Assembly: GCA_021787845.1 (NCBI GenBank)
Contig: JAJYLH010000041.1
Coordinates: forward strand, 1-53,635
DNA: 53,635 nt
Direction of reading: 5' to 3'
Origin: Myxococcales bacterium
GTDB lineage: Bacteria > Myxococcota > Myxococcia > Myxococcales > JAJYLH01
A program made the position numbers and the translations under genes. Shown piece after piece: positions 42,909 to 51,651 of the stretch; position 1 is the stretch's first letter, and each line of letters starts with the position of its first letter. The notes below the pieces were generated by a model. It had not been told where the DNA came from. It saw only the letters and a program-made list of their open reading frames with translations, and did not search any database.

Positions 42909-43903
42909 GCGCATCGCCGGCGCGCGCCGCGCTCGACCGCGCGCTCGAGTCGCCGGAGGCGTCGGGTGAGGCGGTGCGCTTCGACCTCGAGGCGGAGGAG
43001 GGCGCGCCGGCGATCGAGAGCATCGTCGCCCAGCCGCGCGGCGCGCACTGGCTCTTCGCGACCTATGGCCTCACGCGGCTCGACGAAGAGCCCGCGGCGC
43101 CGAGGCGCGGCTACGAGCTCGTCCTGCGCGTCCCGGTGGACGGGACCGCTTCCGCCGCACCGGAGGGGAGCCCAAGGGTAGAGGCGCCGGCAGCGCCGCT
43201 GTGGCCGGTGGAGCTCCTGCGCGCGGTCGCGAGCTACCTCGAGTCGACCGGTGCCGAGTTGGCGGACGGGCACACCGTCGATGTCGGCGGGCCGATCGCG
43301 CGCGATGTCGAGACGAAGCTGACCGCGGTGGTCGCGGTGAACGATCCGGCGATTGCGCCGTTCGAGACGCCGTTCGGACCGGTGCGCCTCTTGGAGTTGG
43401 TCGGCATCGCCGCCGACGAGCATGACCTCCTGCTGGACTGGAGCGTTGCCGGGCTCATCGAGTTGCTCGCGCGGGACAATCCGCTGCTCGTGACCGACCT
43501 GCGGCGCGAGTCGATCCTCGAGACCGCTCTCGCTTCCGAAGCGCGGGCGCGGGCGGAGCGCGAAGGCTCGTCGCTCGAACGCCTGTCGGCCGACCTGCGG
43601 GTCCAGATGGACGACTCGGGCCGGGTGGCGAGTGTCGCAGTCGGCCCGACCGCGGTGGGCCCCCTCCGGAGGGTGCTCAAGAGCCGTCTCGGTCACCAGA
43701 AGACGGTGACGATCGACGGGAGCGCTGGCGTCCTCCAGATCGTACCCGGCGAGGAGCCGGGCTGGACCGCCACCGACGACGGCGTGCGCCTGACCCTGCC
43801 TGCCGAGGTCGCGCTCGACTGGCAGGAGGAGCTCGCCGAGCAGCCGCCGGAGGTGCCGCGCGCTTTCGTGCAGGACTTCTGGGTGGTCCTGTCGGCGGAC
43901 TGA
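42905..43903 (+). CDS. Suppressor-of-fused (SUFU) domain protein
   Basis: The ATG at 42905 overlaps the TGA of the HD-GYP gene by 4 nt. Of its 332 residues, about 30-215 match the SUFU family: HWLFATYGLTRLDEE, RGYELVLRVP, WPVELLRAVASYLESTG, FETPFGPVRLLELVGIAADEHD and LLARDNPLLVTDL. The C-terminal 110 residues are not assigned. Bacterial SUFU proteins often occur as immunity-like or adaptor proteins, and no toxin is next to this one. Tight coupling to an HD-GYP regulator suggests a protein partner of that regulator; this is inference. Confidence 0.85.
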   Translation: MSASPARAALDRALESPEASGEAVRFDLEAEEGAPAIESIVAQPRGAHWLFATYGLTRLDEEPAAPRRGYELVLRVPVDGTASAAPEGSPRVEAPAAPLWPVELLRAVASYLESTGAELADGHTVDVGGPIARDVETKLTAVVAVNDPAIAPFETPFGPVRLLELVGIAADEHDLLLDWSVAGLIELLARDNPLLVTDLRRESILETALASEARARAEREGSSLERLSADLRVQMDDSGRVASVAVGPTAVGPLRRVLKSRLGHQKTVTIDGSAGVLQIVPGEEPGWTATDDGVRLTLPAEVALDWQEELAEQPPEVPRAFVQDFWVVLSAD

Positions 43904-43917
43904 GCCGCGCGCGATTC

Positions 43918-43952
43918 GACCGATCGGTCCGATCCGACCGATCGGTCCGATC
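43918..43952. repeat. 9-bp palindromic tandem repeat (CCGATCGGT)n
   Basis: GACCGATCGGTCCGATCCG and its continuation lie in the 66-bp gap between the SUFU-domain gene and the rRNA methyltransferase gene. The motif is the same as at 16618-16656 and 45189-45227. Confidence 0.65.
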
Positions 43953-43969
43953 GCGGTTATCTTCCGCCG

Positions 43970-45163
43970 ATGCTGGTTCCGCCTCTGCTCGAGCTGTCGA
44001 AGGACTTGGGCCGCCACCTGCGCGCCGGGCACCCGTGGGTCTTTCGCAAGGCGCTGGTCGAGGTACCGAAAGCGCTCCCGGCCGGCACCGTCGTCGACCT
44101 GGTCGAGCATGGCGCGTTCGTCGCGCGCGGCTACCTCGACCCGCACTCGCCCATCGCGGTCCGCGTGCTCACCCGCAACCCCAGCGAGCGCGTCGACGCC
44201 GCCTTCTGGCGAAAGCGCGTCGGCCAAGCGGTGGCGCTCCGGCAGAGCCTCTTCGCCGCGACCGAGGTCGACGCCTACCGCGTGGTCAACGGCGAGGGCG
44301 ACTTCCTGCCCGGCGTCGTCGCCGACCGCTACGCGGACTTCGCGGTGCTCAAGCTCTACAGCGCCGGTCTCAAGCCCCATCGTCAGGGCATCGTCGGTGC
44401 GCTGATGGAGCTCCTGCCCTTGCGCGGCGTCTGGGGCCGCGACGAGATCGGCGACGAAGACCATGAGCCCGGGAGCGGTGCCGGTCACCTTCTCGCCGGC
44501 GAGGCGCCGCCGGAGCGCCTCTCCGTCCGCGAGCGCGACGTGACGCTCCTGGTCGACGTGCGGCGCGGGCAGAAGACGGGGCTCTTTCTCGACCAGCGGG
44601 AAAATCGCGCGGCGGTGCGGCGCTGGTCGCGGGGCCGCAGCCTGCTCAACTGCTACGCGTTCACCGGCGGGTTCTCGGTGCAGGCGGCGCTCGGTGGCGC
44701 GACGAGCGTGGTCTCGGTCGACCAGGACGCCTTGGCGCTCGAGCTCGCGCGCGAAGTCTTCCAGGCGAACGGTGTCGACCGCGTGCCGCACGAGCTCGTG
44801 CGCGAGGACGTGCCCGAGTTCCTGGCGAGCGCGCGCCGCGAGGGGAAGGGGTTCGGTCTCGTGGTCCTCGACCCGCCGGCGTTCACCAAGTCCAAGCAGA
44901 CCGTCAGCGCTGCCCAGGAGGGGTACGCCAGCCTCAATCGGGCAGCGCTCCAGGTCCTCGAGCCGGGCGGCATCCTCGTCACCGCGTCGTGCAGCGCGCG
45001 GGTGTCGCTCGAGGAGTTCTTCCAGGCGGTGAAAGAAGCTGCGTTCAAGGCGAAAGCGGACGTGCAGCTCCTCGAGACGCACTTGCAGCCCGCCGACCAT
45101 CCGGTGCAGGTGCAGCTTCCCGAGGGCCGGTACCTGAAGCTGCTCGTGCTGCGCAAGGTCTGA
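43970..45163 (+). CDS. RlmI-like 23S rRNA cytosine methyltransferase
   Basis: The 397-residue protein has an N-terminal PUA domain (LSKDLGRHLRAGHPWVFRKALVEV), a central region with YRVVNGEGDFLPGVVADRY, and a Rossmann methyltransferase domain. Motifs include KTGLFLDQRENRAAV, LLNCYAFTGGFSVQAALGGA, VVLDPPAFTKSK and the Cys motif VTASCSARV. The combination is characteristic of the RlmI group, which makes 5-methylcytosine in 23S rRNA from S-adenosylmethionine. The exact target base is not provable here. Cytidylate kinase follows on the same strand. Confidence 0.92.
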   Translation: MLVPPLLELSKDLGRHLRAGHPWVFRKALVEVPKALPAGTVVDLVEHGAFVARGYLDPHSPIAVRVLTRNPSERVDAAFWRKRVGQAVALRQSLFAATEVDAYRVVNGEGDFLPGVVADRYADFAVLKLYSAGLKPHRQGIVGALMELLPLRGVWGRDEIGDEDHEPGSGAGHLLAGEAPPERLSVRERDVTLLVDVRRGQKTGLFLDQRENRAAVRRWSRGRSLLNCYAFTGGFSVQAALGGATSVVSVDQDALALELAREVFQANGVDRVPHELVREDVPEFLASARREGKGFGLVVLDPPAFTKSKQTVSAAQEGYASLNRAALQVLEPGGILVTASCSARVSLEEFFQAVKEAAFKAKADVQLLETHLQPADHPVQVQLPEGRYLKLLVLRKV

Positions 45164-45188
45164 CGGCGCCTGTCCGCTGGCGCCTGAG

Positions 45189-45227
45189 ACGACCGATCGG
45201 ACCGATCCGACCGATCGGTCCGATCGG
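45189..45227. repeat. 9-bp palindromic tandem repeat (CCGATCGGT)n
   Basis: GACCGATCGGACCGATCCG followed by more units fills part of the gap between the methyltransferase gene and cmk. It is a third copy of the intergenic GATC-centred palindrome array. Confidence 0.65.
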
Positions 45228-45280
45228 ACATCTTCCCCGCGCCCGGGGCGATCGCATATGTTCGCGACGGGTCTTGCGCC

Positions 45281-45964
45281 GTGGGCTTCATCCTCGCCAT
45301 CGATGGTCCGGCCGGAGCAGGCAAGAGCACGGTCTCCAAGCTCGCCGCCGAGCGTCTGGGTTTCGCGCTGGTCGACACCGGTGCCATCTACCGCTGCGTC
45401 GCGCTGCTCGCGGCCGAGCGGGGCATCGACTGGACCGCCGATGCCGAGCTGGGCGCGCTCGCGCGCTCGATGCGCATCGAGTTCGAGCTCCAAGCCGACT
45501 TGAACCGGGTGCGCCTGTTCGGCCGCGACGTGACCGACCTCATCCGCGCGCCCGAAATCTCGCGCGCCGCGTCGGCGGTCAGCGCGCGGCCGAGCGTGCG
45601 CGAGGGGCTCCTCGACCTGCAACGGCGGCTCGCCCGCGAGGTGAGCGGCGGCGCTGTCCTGGAGGGTCGCGACATCGGCACCGTCGTCTTCCCCGAGGCG
45701 GACCAGAAGGTGTTCCTCACCGCGAGCCCAGAGGTGCGCGCCCGGCGACGGTTCGAGGAGCTCTGCGAAAGGGGCGCCGCGGTCTCGTTCGACGAGGTGC
45801 TGGCCGACCAGCTCGCGCGCGACCGCGAGGACGAGACCCGCGCCATCGCGCCCTTGAAGCCTGCGCCCGACGCGGTCCTCGTCGACTCCACCGGCCTGCC
45901 CGCCGCGGCGGTGGTCGAGCGCATCGTCGACCTCGTCCGGCATGTCCAGCGTCGCCAGAGCTGA
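45281..45964 (+). CDS. cmk: Cytidylate kinase
   Basis: The 227-residue protein, starting at GTG 45281, has the P-loop IDGPAGAGKST, VDTGAIYRCVALLA, SARPSVREGLLDLQRRLA and VLEGRDIGTVVFPEADQKVFLTAS, with later RRFEEL and DRARE-like residues. These are cmk hallmarks. It phosphorylates CMP and dCMP with ATP. In many bacteria cmk is followed directly by rpsA; here two genes for exported or membrane proteins lie between them, and no clear terminator is seen. Confidence 0.96.
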   Translation: MGFILAIDGPAGAGKSTVSKLAAERLGFALVDTGAIYRCVALLAAERGIDWTADAELGALARSMRIEFELQADLNRVRLFGRDVTDLIRAPEISRAASAVSARPSVREGLLDLQRRLAREVSGGAVLEGRDIGTVVFPEADQKVFLTASPEVRARRRFEELCERGAAVSFDEVLADQLARDREDETRAIAPLKPAPDAVLVDSTGLPAAAVVERIVDLVRHVQRRQS

Positions 45965-46174
45965 GCGGATCGCCGGGCACGGAGCGGAGCGACCGGTCGG
46001 AGCCGGCCGCTCAGTCCGACTCAGCCCGACGCGCATCGCTCGGAGGGCGAGAGCTGAACGTCCGACGCCGAAAGTCAGCCGCCCTTGACCGGGCGCTCGG
46101 TCTTCTGGCACTCTTTCGCGCCCGCTCGATGACGATTGTGGTCATCGTGCCACCAAGCCGCGGGAGCTACCGCC

Positions 46175-47539
46175 ATGAGCCGACCCGGCCTCGTCCTCTC
46201 TCTCTTCTCGGTCGCCCTGCTCGGCCTCGCGCCGGCGCGGGCGGCCGCGTCGACCTCCGGCGATGACATCGTCGTCCCCCGCCTGCGCCACCACGTCGCC
46301 GCCAAGGCGCTCGCCGGCCAGGAGCTCGCGGACGCCGACGGCGATTCCTCGGCCGCGCGCTCCCGGCATTCCCGCTGGCGCCACGAGCGGCATCACGCTC
46401 GCCACGCCAAGGCGCACGACGACAGCAGCAACGATTCCGCCCTCTCCGAGCTCGTCCCCGACCTGCCGGCGAGCGCGGTCCACGGCTCGGCGGCGCCGAG
46501 CCAGGACGACTCCAACGCGGGAGCAAACGCGGACGCCGCCGCCGCCGCGATGGACCTGGTGAGCCATCGGGCGCCGGCGAAGCCGGTTCAGCCCGTCCAG
46601 GCGGCGAGCGACAACACCGCCTCCGAGCCGGACATCGCGATGCCGTCCCCTCCGGTCGTGCACAAGGACAGCGAGGGCCGGGTCCCGGTGACCTCCAGCG
46701 ATTCGGACTCGAGCTCGGACTCGGGCGCGAACGTGGCGATGCCCCAGCCGCAGACGCCGAGCGACAGCGGTGACGCAACCCCGGACCGCTCCGGCGATGC
46801 GGCTGCGGATTCGGATGCCGCGGCGCGACGACCGCGGGCGTCGAGCGACAGCGGCGACGCCGCCCCGGTGCCCTCCAGCGACGGCGACTCCGACTCCGAC
46901 TCCGACGGCGCGGCGCCCCAGGCGGCGAGCGACCCTACCGGCGCGAGGCCGGTGTCTTCGAGCGCCGTCGCGGCGAGCTCGGACATCGTGATGCCGCAGG
47001 TGCCCGCGCGCACGCAGCCCGCGCTGACGCTTCCCGCGCTGAACGCGAGCGGCGAGGAGATTCCGCCGGTCGCGCGCTCGCGCGAGGAGCCGGTGGGCGA
47101 GTCGATTCCGTCGATCCCTCCGCAGGACCTGACCGGCAACCCCCAGCCGATGCGTAACCTCCGCATGGGTCTGGGCTTCGCGATGGTCGCGGTGATGGGG
47201 GCGAACATCGCGACCTCGCAGCTCGACCACGAGGACCACTTCCTCGGCGAGGACAGCGGGCAGTTCTCCGCCCTCCATCACGGCACCGAGTACGCGACGT
47301 TCGGCGGCCTGGGCGCGCTGTCGCTGGTGGAGCTGCTCTCCGAGGACTCGCATTCCGTCCTCCACAAGGTCGGCTTCCTCACCGCCATCGCCGCGACGCT
47401 CGCGCAGGCGGGGCTCCTCTACGAGACGGACGCCCGCGTCGGCTACATCGACCAGATCAACTACTCGCGCGCCCACCTCGCGGCGGCCTGGATCGGAGCG
47501 GCGGCGATGGCGCTCTCCTCGATTTCGCTCGCGTTCTAG
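46175..47539 (+). CDS. Secreted/membrane protein with Ser/Asp-rich linker and four C-terminal helices
   Basis: The ATG at 46175 follows GGGAG and gives 454 residues with a signal peptide (MSRPGLVLSLFSVALLGLAPARA). A His/Arg-rich stretch (RWRHERHHARHAKAHDD) follows, and then about 240 residues of low-complexity sequence rich in Ser, Asp, Ala and Pro. The last 130 residues form four hydrophobic helices with His residues between them (LDHEDHFLGED, ALHHGTEYA). The His pattern could bind metal or haem, as in small cytochrome b-like proteins, but this is speculative. I do not recognise a family. It lies between cmk and rpsA. Confidence 0.78.
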   Translation: MSRPGLVLSLFSVALLGLAPARAAASTSGDDIVVPRLRHHVAAKALAGQELADADGDSSAARSRHSRWRHERHHARHAKAHDDSSNDSALSELVPDLPASAVHGSAAPSQDDSNAGANADAAAAAMDLVSHRAPAKPVQPVQAASDNTASEPDIAMPSPPVVHKDSEGRVPVTSSDSDSSSDSGANVAMPQPQTPSDSGDATPDRSGDAAADSDAAARRPRASSDSGDAAPVPSSDGDSDSDSDGAAPQAASDPTGARPVSSSAVAASSDIVMPQVPARTQPALTLPALNASGEEIPPVARSREEPVGESIPSIPPQDLTGNPQPMRNLRMGLGFAMVAVMGANIATSQLDHEDHFLGEDSGQFSALHHGTEYATFGGLGALSLVELLSEDSHSVLHKVGFLTAIAATLAQAGLLYETDARVGYIDQINYSRAHLAAAWIGAAAMALSSISLAF

Positions 47540-47549
47540 GGGCGTTCGT

Positions 47550-48137
47550 TTGCGCTCGGCTCTAGCGCCTTTGCGGATCGGGCTCGCCGTCCTGCTGGCG
47601 GCGGCGCTCGTCACGCTTCCGGCGCGGGCCTCGGACCCGGCGCCGACCTCGACGGCCAGGACCGACGCGACGTTCGTCGGCTTGAGCCTGGTCGGGTCGG
47701 GCGCGGTCGCCATCGGGACGCTGGGCTATCTCGGGCGGGGCGGCTCGTACGGCGCGGCGCTGGTCGCGGTGCCGGTGCTGGGCCTCATCCAGTACGGGCT
47801 CGGGAAGCTCCTCGGCGTGCGGGTCACCATCGGCAGCGTCACCTGTGGGCTGGTGCTGGGGCTCGCGACCGGTGCTGCTGGGTTCGCGCTGGGGAAGCTC
47901 GCCGGCAGCGAGATGCAGGTCGACAAGCTGAGCCTCGCGGCGGTGGGGCTGGTCGTCGGGACCGCCGTCGGCACGCCGGTCTGGACGCTGGGCGACCCGC
48001 TGCAACTGGCCGACCCGCCGACGCCGACGACCGGGCCGGCGCACGCGGCGTCGGACGTTTCGCTTTCGGGTTCGCCCTTCGCCCGCGCTCGAGGGGAGCG
48101 GATGGTGGTGTTGCCGCTGTGGGGCGGGCGTTTCTAA
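47550..48137 (+). CDS. Small membrane protein of unknown function (195 aa)
   Basis: The TTG at 47550 is preceded by AGGGGC and begins 10 nt after the previous stop, so the pair is probably an operon. The protein has a signal peptide (LRIGLAVLLAAALVTLPARA) and about four Gly/Ala/Val-rich hydrophobic segments resembling glycine-zipper helices (LATGAAGFALGKLAG, VVGTAVGTPVWTLG). A basic tail ends in VLPLWGGRF. The function is unknown. Confidence 0.72.
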   Translation: MRSALAPLRIGLAVLLAAALVTLPARASDPAPTSTARTDATFVGLSLVGSGAVAIGTLGYLGRGGSYGAALVAVPVLGLIQYGLGKLLGVRVTIGSVTCGLVLGLATGAAGFALGKLAGSEMQVDKLSLAAVGLVVGTAVGTPVWTLGDPLQLADPPTPTTGPAHAASDVSLSGSPFARARGERMVVLPLWGGRF

Positions 48138-48178
48138 CGTTAGCGAGAACGAGGCGCGGCGCGGGTGCGCCCCGAGCC

Positions 48179-48208
48179 TTGACAAGAGCGCGGCGCGGCC
48201 ACTAGGGT
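48179..48208 (+). promoter_or_regulatory. Probable rpsA promoter
   Basis: TTGACA at 48179-48184 is followed after 18 nt by TAGGGT at 48203-48208, a good sigma-70-like pair for a high-GC genome. Transcription from here would leave a leader of about 170 nt before the rpsA start at 48387. The leader is long enough for autoregulation by S1, but I found no specific structure. Confidence 0.5.
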
Positions 48209-48386
48209 TCGCGCGCTTTTCAGGGCCCTGCGGTTCGGGACTCTCGAGGCACGGCCGGAAAGGCGGCCCGATGGCGGCGATCCCCACGCTGTCGGGCCGG
48301 CGTTCATCGCGCATGGGGCGCGACCGAGGACGCGCACGTCTTCTTGGGGCGCACGACTTCCAACGGTCAGGCAGGGCTTTCCCAGC

Positions 48387-50114
48387 ATGGAGAACAACCA
48401 AGCGCTCGAACAGCATTCCACGATCTCGGCACCGATTCCCGACGAAGAGAACTTCGCCAAGCTCTACGAGGAGAGCCTCCAGAACCGGGGCGAGATCAAG
48501 GAAGGCGAGGTCGCGAAAGGCACGGTCGTCGCCGTCTACAAGGACTTCGTGGTGGTCGACATCGGCTACAAGTCCGAGGGGCAGGTGGCGCTCAACGAGT
48601 TCGCGACGCCGGCCGGCGAGGTGAGCGTCAAGCCGGGCGACCAGGTGGAAGTGCTGGTCGAGAGCCGCGAGAACGACAACGGGATGGTGGTCCTCTCCAA
48701 GGAGAAGGCCGACAAGATGCGCATCTGGGACGAGATCTCCGCCGCGTGCGAGCGCGACGAGCTCGTCGAGGGGACGGTGCTCGGGCGCGTCAAGGGCGGC
48801 CTCGCGGTGGACATCGGGGTCAAGGCGTTCCTGCCGGGCTCGCAGGTCGACCTCCGGCCGATCCGCAACTTGGACAAGCTCGTCGGCGAGAGGTTCAAGT
48901 TCAAGGTGATCAAGTTCAACAAGAAGCGCGGGAACATCGTCCTGAGCCGCCGGGCGCTGTTGGAGAAGGAGCGCGAGGAGCTCAAGAAGGGGACGCTGGA
49001 GAAGCTGCGCGAAGGCGTGGTGATGCCGGGCGTGGTGAAGAACCTGACCGACTACGGCGCGTTCATCGACCTGGGCGGCATCGACGGGCTCCTGCACATC
49101 ACCGACATGTCGTGGGGGCGGGTGCAGCATCCGAACGAGATGCTCAACGTCGGCGACGAGATCCGGGTGGTGGTGCTGAAGTTCGACCCGGCGAGCGAGC
49201 GCGTGTCGCTGGGCCTCAAGCAGATCCAAGAGGACCCGTGGGCGGTGGCCGAGGAGCGCTTCCCGGCCGGCAGCCGGGTGCGCGGGAAGGTGGTGAGCAT
49301 CACCGACTACGGCGCGTTCATCGAGCTCTATCCGGGCGTCGAGGGGCTGGTGCACGTCAGCGAGATGAGCTGGACCAAGCGGGTCAAGCACCCGTCGAAG
49401 CTGCTCTCCGTCGGCGACCAGGTGGAAGCGCTGGTGCTCGACGTCGATTCCAAGAACAAGCGCATCAGCCTCGGGATGAAGCAGATCGAAGCGAACCCGT
49501 GGACGGTGCTCGAGGACAAGTACCCGATCGGCTCGGTCATCCGCGGCCAGGTGAAGAACGTCACCGACTTCGGCATCTTCGTCGGCGTCGAGGAGGGCAT
49601 CGACGGCCTGGTCCACATCAGCGACATGTCGTGGACGAGGCACATCAAGCAGCCGGCCGACGTCTTCAAGAAGGGCGACGAGGTCGAGGCGGTGGTGCTG
49701 AACATCGACGTCGAGAACGAGCGGTTCAGCCTGGGCATCAAGCAGCTCTCGCCGGACCCGTGGTCGACGTTGACCGAGCGCTTCCCCATCGGTTCGCGGC
49801 TGGGCGGCAAGGTGACGAAGACCACCGACTTCGGCGCCTTCGTCGAGATCGAGCCGGGCATCGAGGGCCTCGTCCACATCTCGGAGCTCCGGGAGGAGCG
49901 CGTCGAGAAGCCGAGCGACGTCGTCAAGGAAGGCGACGAGGTGGCGGTGAAGGTCATCGACATCGACCCGAACGAGCGGAAGGTCTCGCTGTCGATGAAG
50001 CAGGCCGCGCGCGAGGGCGACGGCGACTTCCACGAGTACATGAAGCAGCAGCGGTCGCAGAAGGTCACCGCGCAGATCGGCGACCTGATGAAGAAGTTCA
50101 ACAAGGACAAGTAG
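48387..50114 (+). CDS. rpsA: 30S ribosomal protein S1
   Basis: The 575-residue protein contains six S1 RNA-binding domains, each showing the G-x-V...DFGAFV...GLVHISE pattern. Examples are [53 protein letters not shown] and [24 protein letters not shown]. The first domains are slightly divergent, as usual for the ribosome-binding end. Length and order match Gram-negative S1. It helps mRNA bind the small ribosomal subunit. It is followed by a clear hairpin terminator. Confidence 0.98.
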   Translation: MENNQALEQHSTISAPIPDEENFAKLYEESLQNRGEIKEGEVAKGTVVAVYKDFVVVDIGYKSEGQVALNEFATPAGEVSVKPGDQVEVLVESRENDNGMVVLSKEKADKMRIWDEISAACERDELVEGTVLGRVKGGLAVDIGVKAFLPGSQVDLRPIRNLDKLVGERFKFKVIKFNKKRGNIVLSRRALLEKEREELKKGTLEKLREGVVMPGVVKNLTDYGAFIDLGGIDGLLHITDMSWGRVQHPNEMLNVGDEIRVVVLKFDPASERVSLGLKQIQEDPWAVAEERFPAGSRVRGKVVSITDYGAFIELYPGVEGLVHVSEMSWTKRVKHPSKLLSVGDQVEALVLDVDSKNKRISLGMKQIEANPWTVLEDKYPIGSVIRGQVKNVTDFGIFVGVEEGIDGLVHISDMSWTRHIKQPADVFKKGDEVEAVVLNIDVENERFSLGIKQLSPDPWSTLTERFPIGSRLGGKVTKTTDFGAFVEIEPGIEGLVHISELREERVEKPSDVVKEGDEVAVKVIDIDPNERKVSLSMKQAAREGDGDFHEYMKQQRSQKVTAQIGDLMKKFNKDK

Positions 50115-50134
50115 CGACCCGCCGGCTCGCATCG

Positions 50135-50175
50135 AACGCCCCCGACGATCCGGAAGGGTTGCCGGGGGCGTTCTC
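50135..50175 (+). terminator. rpsA intrinsic terminator
   Basis: AACGCCCCCG at 50135-50144 pairs perfectly with CGGGGGCGTT at 50163-50172, with an 18-nt loop, 21 nt after the rpsA stop. The following TCTCGCTTC is only moderately T-rich, as is common in GC-rich genomes. Confidence 0.7.
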
Positions 50176-50252
50176 GCTTCGGCGGTACCGAAGGCGAGAA
50201 CCTCGAGCTCTCCGGTTCGCTCAGGCGGCGGGGGTGAGGCGGGTCGCTGACA

Positions 50253-50494
50253 ACCTAAGTGGCTCCTCAACAGAATCTGTGCGTGGAAAGCACCTCTCGG
50301 GAAGCCGGACACGTGAGTGTCCGGGTTGGGCAGTGCCGTTCGCCGCTCTCCGACCGTCCTGTCGCCCGACGCGAAGATCTTGACGTGCAGTTCTCGCGAT
50401 CGACGAACGCGGTGCATGCACCCGGACACTCACGTGTCCGGCCTCCTTGTCTCGCCCGTAACACGCACAGATTCTGTCGGAGAGCCACCTAAGT
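50253..50494. mobile_element. 226-bp MITE-like element, copy 2, with 8-bp target duplication
   Basis: The element is 50261-50486 and differs from copy 1 (7712-7937) at four positions, with identical length. It is flanked by ACCTAAGT at 50253-50260 and 50487-50494. Its 8-bp duplication differs from that of copy 1 (AATTCTTG), so the two insertions were independent. Its right flank is the left arm of another inverted-repeat element at 50488-50750, so it probably inserted into that element's edge. Confidence 0.85.
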
Positions 50495-50750
50495 AGGCAG
50501 CCCCGGAAGTTCGCTAACGGATTCGACGGCTCCGTTTTCGCGACGCGCGACGGCTTGAGCCGCGTGGCGTCAGCCCGCGGTAGCCAGCAATACCGCGCGG
50601 GCTGACACCACAGCTTCGCTTCGCCGAGCGAGGCGCCGACCCCGCGGTAGCCAGCAAAACCGCGGGCTCACGCCACGCGGCTCAAGCCATGCCAACCTCC
50701 GCGACACGGCCACCCCAACCGTTAGCGAACTTCCGGGGCCGCCTACTAAG
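50488..50750. repeat. 262-bp element with long nested inverted repeats
   Basis: Outer arms of about 32 bp begin with CTAAGTAGGC at the left and contain CCCCGGAAGTTCGCTAACGG; they are matched in reverse at the right end with very few differences. Inner arms of about 30 bp (GGCTTGAGCCGCGTGGCGT) are at 50551-50580 and 50660-50688. No coding potential is seen. The design suggests a MITE or a large cruciform-forming repeat, distinct in sequence from the other families. Confidence 0.7.
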
Positions 50751-50753
50751 CGA

Positions 50754-51039
50754 CAGGCTTTTCGGGTTGACGCAAGTACCACCGGGTTGGCGCGCCGCTC
50801 CCTGACGGTCGCGGTACCGATCAGGCTGCCGCGTTCGCGAGTCAGAAGTCAGCGCCGCTCCCTGACGGTCGCGGTACCGATCAGGCTGCCGCGTTCGCGA
50901 GTCAGAAGTCAGCGCTGCTCCCTGACGGTCGCGGTACCGATCAGGCTGCCGCGTTCGCGAGTCAGAAGTCCGTACCGCGACCGTCAGGGAGCGGCGCTCT
51001 GGGCCAGCGACTCCGGCTTGCATCAACCGGACAAGCAGA
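50754..51039. mobile_element. Element of the 131-bp family carrying a 60-bp tandem repeat
   Basis: The left end GGCTTTTCGGGTTGACGCAAG-like sequence and the right end, in reverse TGCTTGTCCGGTTGATGCAA, form imperfect terminal inverted repeats of the TATCCGGTTGAC family. The interior is almost wholly a 3 x 60-bp direct repeat plus an inverted half unit. Flanks CTAAGCGA and CCGGATCG show no duplication. Confidence 0.5.
50792..50999. repeat. Three 60-bp tandem repeats ending in an inverted copy
   Basis: The 60-bp unit containing GCCGCTCCCTGACGGTCGCG is repeated three times, from 50792 to 50970, with at most one or two changes. The sequence at 50971-50999 is the reverse complement of the first 27 bp of the unit. 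The unit length is a multiple of three, so open frames run through it by chance. There are no spacers, so it is not a CRISPR array. Confidence 0.85.
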
Positions 51040-51125
51040 CCGGATCGAACCGGAAAGCCCTTCGCGCCCCTGGGAGACGCGCGCCAGCCGCGAACAGCCG
51101 GGCTCGTCGCCCGACAGCTTCGTCG

Positions 51126-51515
51126 CTACGGGCAGCTCGCCGTCGAGCCGTTCATCGACGCAACCCCGGTGTAACCGCAGGTGACGTCGCAGCTCGCGTT
51201 GGTGTTGCAGTTCGAGACCGTGCAGTTGCTGGCCGGGCAGGTGACGTGACAGTCGCCGCTGCCGCCGCAGTCCACGCTGCACGAGGTGCTCGTGCTGCAC
51301 TCGACGTGGCAGTCGGTGTCGTGATCGCAGACCACGTGCACCGCGGACGTGCTACCCTGGACATGGCATTCGGACGCGTTGGCCGAGCAGTTCACGGTGC
51401 AGTCGGAGCCCGACGTACAGACACAGTCGTTGCCATTGCAGACGCCGCTGTTGCCGCAGCCGGCGCTCCCCCAGGCAATCGCGACGATGACGACCAGGAT
51501 TCGCAAGGCTCGCAT
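51126..51515 (-). CDS. Small Cys-rich lipoprotein (129 aa)
   Basis: The ATG at 51515 has GAGGAGG upstream. A lipoprotein signal (MRALRILVVIVAIAWGSAGC) is followed by about 105 residues with 19 cysteines in short repeating patterns such as CxxDxDCHVxC and SxSCSVDCGGSGDCHVxC, roughly every 8 to 10 residues. This resembles a parallel, disulfide-laced beta-solenoid. It is probably a surface lipoprotein. No family is recognised. Confidence 0.8.
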   Translation of the reverse strand: MRALRILVVIVAIAWGSAGCGNSGVCNGNDCVCTSGSDCTVNCSANASECHVQGSTSAVHVVCDHDTDCHVECSTSTSCSVDCGGSGDCHVTCPASNCTVSNCNTNASCDVTCGYTGVASMNGSTASCP

Positions 51516-51651
51516 CGATCCTCCTCTCGAGTGACGGCCGAAGTGCCGCATGGAATCGAACGCTAGCACGAGGCGTGTTGGCCGTCAAGCGGTCGGCGTT
51601 CTCCGTCCAGCGTGCTCTCGCCCATCCCTCGACGAAGTCGTCCGGAACCAC

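Noticed and set aside
50792-50999. Possible CRISPR array in the 60-bp repeats
   Set aside because: The units are contiguous with no spacers, and no cas genes are present.
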